Assembly (NCBI RefSeq): GCF_024518675.1
Contig: NZ_JANIGL010000002.1
Location: 434,001 to 498,000, forward strand
Source: Pseudoalteromonas shioyasakiensis
Lineage (GTDB): Bacteria; Pseudomonadota; Gammaproteobacteria; Enterobacterales; Alteromonadaceae
Direction of reading: 5' to 3'
Length of the DNA stretch: 64,000 bases
How positions within the stretch are numbered: position 1 is the first letter of the stretch; each line of letters starts with the position of its first letter. The translations under genes were made by a program, and so were the position numbers. Positions 27,422-36,917 of the stretch are shown here, piece by piece. The notes beneath the pieces are model-generated. The model was given only the letters and a program-made list of their open reading frames with translations, was not told the origin of the DNA and did not search any database.

Positions 27422-28828
27422 TTATTGCTCTTCTGGCTCTTGGTTAGGCTCGGAAAAATCGCCACCAAGGGCAATATGTAGCTTTATTCTATTAAGGATG
27501 AGTTGATTTTTAATGTTTATCACTGAGTTTTGAGCAGTGAAGGAGCGATCTTGTGCATCAAGTACAGTGGTATAGTCGACTAACCCACTTTGATATTGCT
27601 CAAATGATAGCTGTTCGGCAGCAATCGCGTTGGTTTGTGCTTCGAGTGTTTTCGTATATCGCTGCTGTAATGACTGCTCTTGCGTAATCGCATTTTCAAC
27701 ATCGTTAAACGCATCATACAATGACTCAAGATATACTTGCTCTTGACGCTTTACGGTTAAACGAGCTTGTTCTTCATTAGCCTTTAAACGTCCTCCGTCA
27801 AAAATTGGCATTGCTATACTACCCACTAATGACCACGCTAAACTAGAAGGTGAAAATAGATCACTCATCCGGTCAGTACTATCACCAATTGACGCTGATA
27901 AATTTAAGCTAGGAAAACGTTGCTTGTGAGCATATGCTAAACCTGCGTCAGTACTGAGTAACTGGTACCAACTCGCCATTAAGCTTGGCTTACGTGTAAT
28001 AAGTTCCGATGGCAACCCCATAGGAATTGGTTGGTCTAATAATGGTAAGTCCGCATCTATACTCAAGGCACCTTTAGGATATTCGCCTGTTAAACGTTCA
28101 AGAGTGCGAATTGCTTCAGTTAATGTTGCTTGTTGTTCGGCAATATTTGAGCGCTCAGTATTTAATTCATTGCGGGTCAAATATACGTCTAATGCTTCAT
28201 TTAAGCCTTGGCGGTAACCAGACTCAATAATCGAGAGGTTCTGTAGAGCAATTTTTTCTCTTTGTTTATAAAGATCGAGCAATTGCTGCGCAGTGATAAC
28301 ATTAAACCAGCCACTAACTACATCCGCAACGAGCTGTTGGCGTGACTGCTCATAGCTGGCCTTTTGTGCTAAATACTCCAAATTTGCTTGGCGTTCAGCC
28401 GCCGATAACTTACCCCACAAATCCACTTCATAACTTAGTGAAATATTAGCCGAGCTTGCATTGTTATAACTAACAGGGCGATTATCTTTACTACGATTTG
28501 TACTTGCTGATAAATCTAGGCTTGGCCAAAGCGCTGCCCCCGTTGCGAGTAACTGCTGTTGTTTTATTGCGACATCATAGCCCTGCTGTAAAATTGCCTG
28601 ATTATGCGCAAGCGCCTGCTCTACTAATGCAAATACTTGTGGATTGTCTAATTGTTGTAACCAATCATTAGCAACTGCATCAACTATGTTTTCGTTAGAA
28701 TTTTGCTGCCAATTAGTTGGCAGCGTTTCGAGCTGCTGCACCCGCTCTTGTTGAGTAGGTTGTGTTGTACATGCTCCGATAAACAACACAGATAATGCAA
28801 CAATACTCGGCTTTAATTGCCAGTTCAT
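27422..28828 (-). CDS. Outer-membrane efflux lipoprotein (NodT/TolC family)
   Basis: About 468 residues from ATG 28828, chosen because AGGG lies 8 bp upstream; an ATG six codons earlier at 28846 lacks this. The protein is a lipoprotein (lipobox FIGAC followed by TTQP). It carries two repeats of the outer-membrane-efflux-protein fold: the first around YNNASSANISLSYEVDLWGKLSAAERQ, the second around SLAWSLVGSIAMPIFDGGRLKA. It forms the trimeric exit channel for the adaptor and pump encoded next in the operon. Length is normal for NodT-type channels. Confidence 0.9.
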   Translation of the reverse strand: MNWQLKPSIVALSVLFIGACTTQPTQQERVQQLETLPTNWQQNSNENIVDAVANDWLQQLDNPQVFALVEQALAHNQAILQQGYDVAIKQQQLLATGAALWPSLDLSASTNRSKDNRPVSYNNASSANISLSYEVDLWGKLSAAERQANLEYLAQKASYEQSRQQLVADVVSGWFNVITAQQLLDLYKQREKIALQNLSIIESGYRQGLNEALDVYLTRNELNTERSNIAEQQATLTEAIRTLERLTGEYPKGALSIDADLPLLDQPIPMGLPSELITRKPSLMASWYQLLSTDAGLAYAHKQRFPSLNLSASIGDSTDRMSDLFSPSSLAWSLVGSIAMPIFDGGRLKANEEQARLTVKRQEQVYLESLYDAFNDVENAITQEQSLQQRYTKTLEAQTNAIAAEQLSFEQYQSGLVDYTTVLDAQDRSFTAQNSVINIKNQLILNRIKLHIALGGDFSEPNQEPEEQ

Positions 28829-28972
28829 GTTTAACCCTGAATACATCTATTACTGAGTGTAATTCAAGCACTCATGCACGAATAGCTCAACTGACTTTAC
28901 ATAACATTACAAATTCTTAGCATACAATACGTTAAAGTGCTGGATTAGTAAGATGAAAGGTTAAAAGTGAAA

Positions 28973-29000
28973 GGTGCTAGGTGCTAGGTGCTAGGTGCTA
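28973..29000. repeat. Heptanucleotide tandem repeat GGTGCTA x4
   Basis: Four perfect copies of GGTGCTA lie in the non-coding stretch between the efflux operon start and the end of the tRNA array. Similar 7-nt repeats of different sequence occur at 48734-48789 and 48943-48973. The rest of 28829-29069 shows nothing recognisable apart from what must be the efflux operon promoter region. Confidence 0.9.
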
Positions 29001-29069
29001 GAATTAAAAATCACTGCCAAGTAGAAGGCAAACTTTATTATCTAAATAACAACTTATTTCAAAAACAAA

Positions 29070-29093
29070 AAAGCCCTGCGAGTGCAGGGCTTT
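29070..29093 (-). terminator. Terminator of the tRNA array
   Basis: Read leftwards, the 10-bp stem AAAGCCCTGC / GCAGGGCTTT with loop ACTC is followed by a T-run. It lies 8 nt after the CCA end of the last tRNA-Phe. Confidence 0.9.
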
Positions 29094-29101
29094 AGTATAA
29101 A

Positions 29102-29177
29102 TGGTGCCTCGACGCGGAATCGAACCACGGACACGAGGATTTTCAATCCTCTGCTCTACCGACTGAGCTATCGAGGC
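29102..29177 (-). tRNA. tRNA-Phe (GAA), copy 1
   Basis: A 76-nt tRNA with encoded CCA, anticodon loop TTGAAAA and all four arms complete. It is closely similar to E. coli tRNA-Phe and identical to the other three Phe copies in this array. It is the last gene before the terminator. Confidence 0.97.
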
Positions 29178-29226
29178 ACAACAATTGTGCTGATTCACTG
29201 TTAACTTAACAATAAATCTAAATAAA

Positions 29227-29302
<76 letters not shown>

Positions 29303-29359
29303 ACACTAAACTGTGTGCTAGGCACGTATCAATTTTAAAGATTGATTAACTTTAATAAA

Positions 29360-29435
29360 TGGTGCCTCGACGCGGAATCGAACCACGGACACGAGGATTT
29401 TCAATCCTCTGCTCTACCGACTGAGCTATCGAGGC
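29360..29435 (-). tRNA. tRNA-Phe (GAA), copy 2
   Basis: Identical to the copy at 29102. It belongs to the duplicated unit that begins here. Confidence 0.97.
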
Positions 29436-29481
29436 ACTTAATAGTGCTAATTAAATGTTTAAAACATTTAATTTAAATAAA

Positions 29482-29546
29482 TGGTGCCGACTAATCAAGT
29501 CGAACGGATAACTTAAATGAATTACTGATTACAAGTCAGTTGCTCT
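29482..29546 (-). pseudogene. tRNA-Thr pseudogene, copy 1
   Basis: The 3' acceptor strand with CCA, most of the T arm and the whole anticodon arm (CTGACTTGTAATCAG) match tRNA-Thr. The D arm is reduced to AGAGC, the 5' acceptor strand is absent, and extra bases sit before the T arm. It cannot fold into a normal tRNA. Confidence 0.8.
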
Positions 29547-29565
29547 GTTCAAATTATCAAATAAA

Positions 29566-29641
<76 letters not shown>

Positions 29642-29710
29642 ACACTAAACTGTGTGCTATGGCACATATCAATTTTAAAGATTGATTAACTTAAAACCAC
29701 TAAATTAAAA

Positions 29711-29733
29711 AAGCCTCGCTATTGCGAAGCCTT
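29711..29733 (-). terminator. Internal terminator-like hairpin in the tRNA array
   Basis: Read leftwards, AAGGCTTCGC pairs with GCGAGGCTT (wobbles allowed) around AATA and is followed by a T-run. It sits just after the third Phe gene and divides the array into two possible transcription units. Confidence 0.75.
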
Positions 29734-29743
29734 ATCTAATAAA

Positions 29744-29819
29744 TGGTGCCTCGACGCGGAATCGAACCACGGACACGAGGATTTTCAATCCTCTGCTCTA
29801 CCGACTGAGCTATCGAGGC
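29744..29819 (-). tRNA. tRNA-Phe (GAA), copy 3
   Basis: Identical to the other Phe copies. It lies exactly 384 bp from copy 2, as expected from a tandem duplication. Confidence 0.97.
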
Positions 29820-29865
29820 ACTTAATAGTGCTAATTAAATGTTTAAAACATTTAATCTAAATAAA

Positions 29866-29930
29866 TGGTGCCGACTAATCAAGTCGAACGGATAACTTAA
29901 ATGAATTACTGATTACAAGTCAGTTGCTCT
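29866..29930 (-). pseudogene. tRNA-Thr pseudogene, copy 2
   Basis: It matches the pseudogene at 29482 (offset 384 bp), with the same loss of D arm and 5' acceptor strand. The defect therefore predates the duplication. Confidence 0.8.
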
Positions 29931-29949
29931 ATTCAAATTATCAAATAAA

Positions 29950-30025
<76 letters not shown>

Positions 30026-30096
30026 ACACTAAACTGTGTGCTTTGGCACGCGTAATAAGGTTTAAAATTAAAGCTTAAACATTATTACTATAATAA

Positions 30097-30172
30097 TGGT
30101 GCCTCGACGCGGAATCGAACCACGGACACGAGGATTTTCAATCCTCTGCTCTACCGACTGAGCTATCGAGGC
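30097..30172 (-). tRNA. tRNA-Phe (GAA), copy 4
   Basis: Identical to the other Phe copies. It is the first intact tRNA in reading direction; two tRNA remnants lie between it and the promoter. Confidence 0.97.
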
Positions 30173-30193
30173 AAATTCAGTTCTACCTATAAA

Positions 30194-30325
30194 ACTTATA
30201 GGATTTTCAACACATTCCCGCGAGTTCTACTGACTGAACTGCCGAAGAAAGTCAGATTTAACTAAAAACCACATAGGATTTTTAATACTCTTCCCAAGCA
30301 CTCTACTGACTGAGCTATCTGGGCG
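30194..30325 (-). pseudogene. Two decayed tRNA remnants at the head of the array
   Basis: Read leftwards from 30325, GCCCAGATAGCTCAGTCAG and the following GTAGAG look like the 5' half of a tRNA, ending in a decayed anticodon arm with TATTAAAAATCC. A second similar stretch follows (about 30240-30194: AGTTCAGTCAGTAGAAC, then GTTGAAAATCC). Both resemble tRNA-Phe but lack closing acceptor and T arms. Confidence 0.6.
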
Positions 30326-30333
30326 TGCGGCGT

Positions 30334-30362
30334 ATTAAACTGGTTTTACCCCGGCAAGTCAA
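30334..30362 (-). promoter_or_regulatory. Sigma-70 promoter of the tRNA array
   Basis: TTGACT (30357-30362) and TTTAAT (30334-30339) are separated by 17 bp and followed by a GC-rich discriminator (GCCGCACGCC). This is the arrangement expected of a strong, stringently controlled stable-RNA promoter. It reads leftwards into the array. The remaining intergenic stretch, 30370-30613, shows nothing else except the start region of the hybrid kinase gene. Confidence 0.75.
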
Positions 30363-30613
30363 CTTTTTTTTTGTCTAACCCCATCGTTTGCACAGTTTTG
30401 CAGCAAAGTGGTTAATAAACATTATAAACGTTGTTTTTTAATGCACTTATATGAGCTTTTCGTAGCTACAACCTGTTTTTTTATAAAAATTAGTATTTAT
30501 TACATTTAATAGACATTAACGTAGTGAATTATTTCTGGTAAATGTTAGGATGGATTTAAAATACACAAGCAGCTGTTTAGCTTGCGATTACATACGATAA
30601 TCTTGGAAAATAA

Positions 30614-33391
30614 ATGCAGAGTAAATTTTCTTCTCCAGTTAAAGGCTTGCAGCCACTGGTTATAGTCATAAACCTTGTTGTCACAGCGCTTGCGTTAGCT
30701 GCCTATTCTTTTTATCCTGTTGAACAAGCTAATGGGCCAAAGGCCACAGGTTCTATTACTTTAAATGAGCTCACGGACCAATTAACAAAACCACTAATAA
30801 CAGCTTTAACAGAGCCTGGACAAAACAGAGCATCTCAGTTACTTAATTTAAGCGCTGAACTTAATAATCAATTTGAGTACTACTTATATAGGTATACAGC
30901 AACAAAACAATCGGAGCTTGTCTATGCGAGTAAAAAGCCTGCGATTGAACCTTCAAAGCTCAATCAATACAGTAAAGATGATAATACTATTTATCAGCAG
31001 TTAAGCCTTAACGATCAGCCGGTTGGCGAATTGATAATCAAAAAAGTGGCTAACACTCAAATACCAAGTCATTCTGCAGGGCTTACTTATGTTCTTGTCG
31101 GTTTAGCTTTACTTAGCCTAATCATTTTAACCTTCTACATTAATGCATATTTAAATAAACGGATCAGAAAAAGTAGTGATTCTCTAGCCTCTCAGTTGCA
31201 AGTTATTACAGAGTCAGCAAGCTATGATTCACATGTACAACAGCAGTTAGATTTAGGGCTTAGTGCTGTTGCTAGCAATATCAACAAACTACTCGATCAA
31301 GTACAAGATGCGATAACAAATAATAATGCCGCGCAATCCGATTTAATAAGCCTACAAAGTGATTTAGAAACAGAAGTTCAAAAGCGAACTATGGAACTTG
31401 AAAAGGCGACTTTAAGAGCAGAGCAAGCTAGTGATTCGAAGACAACGTTTTTAGCAACAATGAGCCATGAAATACGCACGCCAATGAATGGTGTAATAGG
31501 CACAATTGATTTACTAAGACAAACAGAGCTTAATGGTGCACAGCATAGACTTAGTACCATCATTCGTGAATCGGCTTTTTCATTGTTAGGAATTTTAGAT
31601 GATATTTTAGATTTTTCTAAAATTGAAGCAGGCAGATTAAATATAGACCCAACCCCTTTTTCAGTGGCTGACACTATCGAGGAAGTTGCCCGTGTATTGT
31701 CGTCTGTGGCAAAAAAACGTCAGTTAGATCTTGAACTAGCTATAGCGCCTGATATCCCTACCAACTTAATTGGCGATACTATTCGGGTTCGCCAAGTACT
31801 ATATAACCTATGTAGTAACGCGATTAAATTTACCAGTACCGATGAAAACCGCCGCGGCCATGTTCGCATTGCCGTTGAAGTTGCGCAAAACACCACCGAT
31901 CATTTCACCCTACGTTTTATTGTTAGCGATAATGGGAAAGGAATGAGCCAGTCACAGTTGCGCGAAATTTTTAATCCATTTATTCAGGCCGAAAACTCTA
32001 TAACACGTGAATATGGTGGTACAGGTCTCGGTTTATCTATTTGTAAAAGTTTAACCGAGCTAATGCTTGGCACAATAAATGTGACTAGCGATTTAGGTAT
32101 TGGCAGTGAGTTTGTTGTCGAACTCCCATTTAGCACTGAAGGGACTATTAAATACGCTCATAAAAATACATTAAAAGACCAACATGTGGTTTTAATAAGC
32201 GATAACAACGCGAGAAAGCAAACACTGGCTCGTTATTTATCATTTATGGGGGCAAAAACAAGCCAAGCAGATACGTTATCTGAAATAGAGCGGCATCAAG
32301 AAAGCTTTGGCATTGTTTGGGTACTTGACGGTGTTGACTCCATCGAGAAAACTAATTCGTTATTGCGCCGTCTTATGTACACGCTTGAAGATCACAAACA
32401 GCAAATTGTTGTGTTAAGTAAATTAGATGAAGCAGCGATAAATCATAAAAATATATTTTATCTAAATGCAACACCACTGTGTAAATCAAACTTTATGATG
32501 TCTCTACTTGTTGCTGCTGGGTTGCACACACCTAAACAGGTAAAACCGGTTAAAACCTTTAATAACTACTTAAACGTAGAGCAAGCCAGAGAAGAAAATA
32601 AACTTATATTACTAGTAGAAGATAATCTTCTTAATCAGCAAGTTTTAACCGATCAACTCCACCTATTAGGCTATGGCGTTGAAGTGGCTGAAAACGGCGA
32701 GCAAGGTCTGCAAAAATGGCGAGAAGAGCGCTACTCTTTAATTCTTACTGATTTACATATGCCTAAGATGTCTGGTTATGACATGGTTGAAATAATCAGA
32801 GAAGAAGCATCAAAGCTGGCTGATATAAACGCACAACCCTACGTAATTGCTATCACTGCAAATGCGTTAAAAGGTGAAAAAGAGCGATGCTTGAATGCAG
32901 GTATTAATGACTTTATCACTAAACCTGTAGAACTAAATGCCTTAGAAGCAATTTTAGAGACTTGGACACAAAAAAGTAAGCAGGGCACTGTTTCTGTCAG
33001 TGATGTCAGCGAAAAACCGGCTGCCCCTGTAAATTTAGAAATGCTCGCTAAGTACGTCAATAACGATGAAGCAAAACAAATCCGTTTCTTTAAAATGTAC
33101 TTAGAACAAAGTAATAATTTGACCAAAGAAATTAACAGTGCGGTTATGGTTTCAGACTATCAAAGCATTGCACAAGCTTGTCATCAATTAAAGTCTATTT
33201 CTAAAACCATTGGTGCAGAACAAGTTAGTAAACTAGCTGCAGACTTTGAAGAGCATTGCCATTTAGAAAACTTATCAAGTGATGAACTAATTGAGCAAAG
33301 GGATACGTTAGAAATTGAATATTCACGCGTTGCTCAATTTTTAAAAGAGCAAGTTAAACAAGCAGACGAGCAAGAACAAAGTAATATTTAA
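30614..33391 (+). CDS. Hybrid sensor histidine kinase, BarA/GacS-like
   Basis: This 925-residue protein has an N-terminal membrane helix (about 15-33), a periplasmic domain and a second helix (about 155-178). A coiled region leads to the kinase with H285 (TMSHEIRTPMNG). The ATPase domain follows (NAIKFT, GGTGLGLSI). A degenerate receiver lies at about 520-640 without a clear phospho-Asp, then a true receiver with D713 (LILTDLHMPKMSG) and an HPt domain with H857 (ACHQLKS). Length, the pseudo-receiver and the positions of D and the second H closely match E. coli BarA (D718, H861). A role in the UvrY/GacA - Csr pathway is therefore a reasonable inference, but no uvrY gene is nearby. It is divergent from the tRNA array and ends at a strong hairpin. 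Confidence 0.85.
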   Translation: MQSKFSSPVKGLQPLVIVINLVVTALALAAYSFYPVEQANGPKATGSITLNELTDQLTKPLITALTEPGQNRASQLLNLSAELNNQFEYYLYRYTATKQSELVYASKKPAIEPSKLNQYSKDDNTIYQQLSLNDQPVGELIIKKVANTQIPSHSAGLTYVLVGLALLSLIILTFYINAYLNKRIRKSSDSLASQLQVITESASYDSHVQQQLDLGLSAVASNINKLLDQVQDAITNNNAAQSDLISLQSDLETEVQKRTMELEKATLRAEQASDSKTTFLATMSHEIRTPMNGVIGTIDLLRQTELNGAQHRLSTIIRESAFSLLGILDDILDFSKIEAGRLNIDPTPFSVADTIEEVARVLSSVAKKRQLDLELAIAPDIPTNLIGDTIRVRQVLYNLCSNAIKFTSTDENRRGHVRIAVEVAQNTTDHFTLRFIVSDNGKGMSQSQLREIFNPFIQAENSITREYGGTGLGLSICKSLTELMLGTINVTSDLGIGSEFVVELPFSTEGTIKYAHKNTLKDQHVVLISDNNARKQTLARYLSFMGAKTSQADTLSEIERHQESFGIVWVLDGVDSIEKTNSLLRRLMYTLEDHKQQIVVLSKLDEAAINHKNIFYLNATPLCKSNFMMSLLVAAGLHTPKQVKPVKTFNNYLNVEQAREENKLILLVEDNLLNQQVLTDQLHLLGYGVEVAENGEQGLQKWREERYSLILTDLHMPKMSGYDMVEIIREEASKLADINAQPYVIAITANALKGEKERCLNAGINDFITKPVELNALEAILETWTQKSKQGTVSVSDVSEKPAAPVNLEMLAKYVNNDEAKQIRFFKMYLEQSNNLTKEINSAVMVSDYQSIAQACHQLKSISKTIGAEQVSKLAADFEEHCHLENLSSDELIEQRDTLEIEYSRVAQFLKEQVKQADEQEQSNI

Positions 33392-33397
33392 AACTCT

Positions 33398-33427
33398 GCG
33401 TTAAAAGGGCTTAGGCCCTTTTAACGC
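33398..33427. terminator. Bidirectional terminator, 13-bp stem
   Basis: GCGTTAAAAGGGC and GCCCTTTTAACGC flank TTAG. It lies between the hybrid kinase stop (33391) and the convergent yggX end (33444). Confidence 0.8.
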
Positions 33428-33443
33428 TCGAGCTAATATAAAA

Positions 33444-33716
33444 TTACTTTTCAGGGGGACGATAACCTTCGATTTCGACCTCTTTATCTTCAAACAAGAA
33501 CCCTACCATTTGTTCTTCTAAAAACGTACGGTGCTCAGGGTCCATCATATTTAAATGCTTTTCGTTAATTAGCATAGTTTGCTTATGCTGCCATTGACCC
33601 CATGCTTCTTTAGAAATATTGTTGAAAATCTTTTCTCCAAGCTCACCTGGGTATAGTTGAAAACCAAGGCCTTCGGCTTCTTTTTGTAACTTTTGACAAA
33701 ATACTGTACGTGCCAT
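33444..33716 (-). CDS. yggX: Fe(2+)-trafficking protein YggX
   Basis: This 90-residue protein has the conserved start MARTVFC(Q)KL with the family cysteine at residue 7, then [36 protein letters not shown], all diagnostic of YggX. It protects iron-sulfur clusters and labile iron from oxidation and is part of the SoxRS response in enterobacteria. It lies 24 bp after mutY on the same strand; the mutY-yggX pair is a common operon, fitting because MutY carries an iron-sulfur cluster. Confidence 0.97.
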   Translation of the reverse strand: MARTVFCQKLQKEAEGLGFQLYPGELGEKIFNNISKEAWGQWQHKQTMLINEKHLNMMDPEHRTFLEEQMVGFLFEDKEVEIEGYRPPEK

Positions 33717-33740
33717 AATTGCTCTCTTCTTAATATTCGT

Positions 33741-34817
33741 TTAAGACTTAACACTAGTGTAAACCATTGTGCTGATTTGTTTAACCAGCTTTTTAGTTGG
33801 TGCGGCTAAACCGACCTCAATTGATTGATCTAGAGGGTACCAAACTAATTGCCGTTCATTAACAACATCCGGCATGTTATGAAGCTTAAGCACATAGGGC
33901 TTAATGGTTAACTCAAAATGCGAGAACACATGAGTAAACGGCTCAATTTCAAGTGTATTTAATGCCAGTCCCTGCTGGACTAAAAAGGCCTCGAGTTGAG
34001 CTTTTTGTGCAAACTCAAAAAAGCTAAATAAGCCACCCCAAATACCTGAGTTAGGCCTTTTTTCCATTAACACTTGGTCGTCACATTGAATAATTAATTG
34101 GTAGCATTCTTTTTTAGGCACTGCTTTTTTAGGCTTTGAATGTGGAAACTGTTTTACTACGCCAGCATTATGTGCCTTACATCGAGCTTGCAATGGGCAA
34201 AGTTCGCACGAAAATTTACTACGCGAACATAAACTTGCACCTAAATCCATCATAGCTTGATTGAACTCGGTCACATTTTCTTTAGGTGTAAGCTGCTCTG
34301 TTAGCTGCCATAACTGGTTTTCAACCTTCTTCACCCCATACCAGCCTTCTACCATAAAGTAACGGGCTAAAACACGCTTTACATTTCCATCTAAAATAGG
34401 ATGGTGTTGACCAAGGGATAGTGATAAAACAGCCCCAGCGGTAGAGCGGCCTATGCCAGGTAATGCAACCACTTGCTCTAAACTTGTTGGAAAAATGCCT
34501 TGATATTGGTCACGTACAATTTTGGCAGTTTTATGTAAATTACGTGCTCTTGCGTAATAGCCAAGTCCAGTCCAATGATGTAATACAACATCTTCATCAG
34601 CATTCGCCAAAGCTATAATATCAGGAAAGCTTGCCATAAATTTTTCAAAATAAGGAATGACTGTCACAACTTGAGTCTGTTGTAGCATTACCTCAGACAC
34701 CCAGACTTTATAAGGTGTTTTATTTAACTGCCATGGTAAAGTTTTACGCCCATGTAGTTGATACCAATCAACTACCTGCTGTGAAAACCAACTTGCATCA
34801 TTATCGTCTAACTTCAA
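33741..34817 (-). CDS. mutY: A/G-specific adenine DNA glycosylase MutY
   Basis: This 358-residue protein carries the catalytic Glu at residue 42 ([10 protein letters not shown]), the helix-hairpin-helix [12 protein letters not shown] with D143 in [11 protein letters not shown], and the iron-sulfur ligands C-x6-C-x2-C-x5-C ([17 protein letters not shown]). A C-terminal NUDIX-like domain recognises 8-oxoguanine. It removes adenine mispaired with 8-oxoguanine. It is divergent from trmB, with 167 bp between the starts, and is followed by yggX. Confidence 0.97.
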   Translation of the reverse strand: MKLDDNDASWFSQQVVDWYQLHGRKTLPWQLNKTPYKVWVSEVMLQQTQVVTVIPYFEKFMASFPDIIALANADEDVVLHHWTGLGYYARARNLHKTAKIVRDQYQGIFPTSLEQVVALPGIGRSTAGAVLSLSLGQHHPILDGNVKRVLARYFMVEGWYGVKKVENQLWQLTEQLTPKENVTEFNQAMMDLGASLCSRSKFSCELCPLQARCKAHNAGVVKQFPHSKPKKAVPKKECYQLIIQCDDQVLMEKRPNSGIWGGLFSFFEFAQKAQLEAFLVQQGLALNTLEIEPFTHVFSHFELTIKPYVLKLHNMPDVVNERQLVWYPLDQSIEVGLAAPTKKLVKQISTMVYTSVKS

Positions 34818-34984
34818 AATAACTACTTTGTATAACTCGCCCTTTGATAGCGGGCAGTCTATTGCAGTGAGCTAAAATATCAAGTTCTAAACATCCGCAA
34901 AGGATAAAGCCTTGTGATCAAGCCCACGGTCAGGGATAATACGCCACCATTTTAAAACATGTTGTTTTCATCAGGCCAAAATAT

Positions 34985-35710
34985 ATGAGTGATTCAAGTA
35001 ACGATAACCTTGAGCAAGCAAAGCAAGAAGGTAAATATATTCGTACAATTCGTAGCTTTGTTAAACGTGAAGGTCGTTTAACCAAAGGACAAGCAGCAGC
35101 AATTGAAAAATGCTGGCCAACAATGGGGCTTGAGCACCAAAATGGTATGCTTGATTTAGCCCAAGTATTTGGCAATGATAACGATGTTGTTTTAGAGATT
35201 GGCTTTGGTATGGGCAAATCTTTAGTTGAAATGGCTAAAAACGCACCGCATTTAAACTTTATTGGTATCGAAGTGCATCGCCCTGGTGTTGGTGCCTGCT
35301 TAATGGATGCAGATGAAGCTGGTGTGACGAATTTACGCGTTTTTGAACACGATGCTGTTGAGGTCCTTGCCGATTGCATTGCTGATGAAAGTTTAAGTAA
35401 ATTACAATTGTTTTTCCCTGATCCATGGCATAAAAAGCGTCACCACAAGCGCCGCATAGTGCAGCCTGCATTTGTAGAGAGCTTGCGCAGTAAGTTAAAA
35501 ATTGGTGGTGTTTTTCACATGGCCACAGACTGGGAAAACTACGCCGAGCATATGCTTGAAGTAATGCAAGCTGCTGAGCACTATAAAAATCAATCACAAA
35601 CAAATGATTATGTGCCGCGCCCTGATTTTCGCCCATTAACAAAGTTTGAGCAACGTGGTCATCGCTTAGGTCATGGTGTTTGGGACTTAATGTTCGAACG
35701 CATCAGCTAA
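34985..35710 (+). CDS. trmB: tRNA (guanine-N7-)-methyltransferase TrmB
   Basis: This 241-residue protein has the SAM-binding motif [15 protein letters not shown], the family signature [18 protein letters not shown] and a C-terminal [28 protein letters not shown]. It forms m7G46 in tRNA variable loops. It is followed after 30 bp by rsmC, so a small RNA-modification operon is likely. ATG 34985 is preceded by a weak ribosome site. Confidence 0.97.
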   Translation: MSDSSNDNLEQAKQEGKYIRTIRSFVKREGRLTKGQAAAIEKCWPTMGLEHQNGMLDLAQVFGNDNDVVLEIGFGMGKSLVEMAKNAPHLNFIGIEVHRPGVGACLMDADEAGVTNLRVFEHDAVEVLADCIADESLSKLQLFFPDPWHKKRHHKRRIVQPAFVESLRSKLKIGGVFHMATDWENYAEHMLEVMQAAEHYKNQSQTNDYVPRPDFRPLTKFEQRGHRLGHGVWDLMFERIS

Positions 35711-35740
35711 AATTAAACAACACTTAAGGTAAAGCCATTT

Positions 35741-36766
35741 ATGAGCGCATTAACTAACCCAAGTTCATTATTACTGCGAAATAGCGAATCACTCAATGCT
35801 GAGTCTATTTTGGTAGTCAATTTTGTGCAAGATGGCTTTTTATCTCAACTTAAAAGTTTAAACCCAAACAGTAAAATTACAGCTTTTAGCTACAACCATG
35901 CAAATGGCCAGTTTGCTAAAAGCCTCAATGACATAGATGTTTGTATAAGTCATGAAATAGCTGAGCAACAATTTGATTTGGTGATTTATTATTATCCAAA
36001 ATCAAAGCCCGAAGCATTAATGACGCTCGATAATATTCGTGCCGTGATCAATGCGGATGCAGACGTACTGGTTGTTGGTGAAAATAAAAGCGGTGTCAAA
36101 TCAATCGAAAAGCAATTCGCTGGACACTGTGAGTTTGGTCGTAAAATTGATAGTGCACGCCACTGCGCACTCTATTTATTCTCTGGTATTGCACAACTAG
36201 CAGAGTTCAATATTAGCCGGTATCACAAGCAATTCACTGTTGAAGTAGCGGGAACGCAGTTTAACGCAATTAGTATCCCCGGAGTATTTAATCACGGTGA
36301 ACTTGATGCCGGGACTAAAATGCTATTAGAAAACGCGCCAACGGTTAAAAATGGTCAAGTGCTCGATTTTGGTTGCGGCGCAGGTTTAATAGCCACATTT
36401 TTAGGCCTTAAAAATGTGGCCCTATCCTTTGTTTGCTCTGATGTGAGTGCGCTTGCAGCTTATGCTACTACACAAACGCTAGCGCTCAATAACATTAATG
36501 GGCAGGCTATACTTAGCGACGGACTTGCGAGTATTAGTGGTAAATTTGATTTAATAATTTCTAACCCACCATTTCATACGGGGATCGCTACGGATTACAC
36601 GATTGCTGAGCAATTTTTAAGTAATGCAAAGCAACATTTAACCAAATCAGGTAAACTGACTATCGTTGCCAACTGTTTTTTAAAATACCCACCTATTTTA
36701 GAATCTCAATTCGGCGAATACCAAACAGTTCATAAAAACAATAAGTTTGCGGTTTATAGTAGCTAG
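35741..36766 (+). CDS. rsmC: 16S rRNA m2G1207 methyltransferase RsmC
   Basis: This 341-residue protein shows the RsmC two-domain layout: an N-terminal domain without SAM-binding residues, then a C-terminal catalytic domain with VLDFGCGAGLIATFL (SAM site) and IISNPPFHTG (NPPF motif of N2-guanine methyltransferases). It modifies G1207 of 16S rRNA in the assembled 30S subunit. It lies 30 bp after trmB. Confidence 0.95.
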   Translation: MSALTNPSSLLLRNSESLNAESILVVNFVQDGFLSQLKSLNPNSKITAFSYNHANGQFAKSLNDIDVCISHEIAEQQFDLVIYYYPKSKPEALMTLDNIRAVINADADVLVVGENKSGVKSIEKQFAGHCEFGRKIDSARHCALYLFSGIAQLAEFNISRYHKQFTVEVAGTQFNAISIPGVFNHGELDAGTKMLLENAPTVKNGQVLDFGCGAGLIATFLGLKNVALSFVCSDVSALAAYATTQTLALNNINGQAILSDGLASISGKFDLIISNPPFHTGIATDYTIAEQFLSNAKQHLTKSGKLTIVANCFLKYPPILESQFGEYQTVHKNNKFAVYSS

Positions 36767-36917
36767 ATAAATCTGTAATTTAGCTTAGGTAACCGCCTTT
36801 TTTAATGTTTAACAACAAAAAGTGACAATTCTTTGATATTTCTTCGTCACTTTTCGTTGCTTTTGCTAGACTTAGAAAATGAAGTCACCATGATAAATAT
36901 CTGGCTATAACAAAAAA

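Noticed and set aside
29004..29198. A 64-codon frame on the minus strand across the last tRNA-Phe.
   Set aside because: It runs through an intact tRNA and its terminator, so it is a by-product of tRNA sequence.
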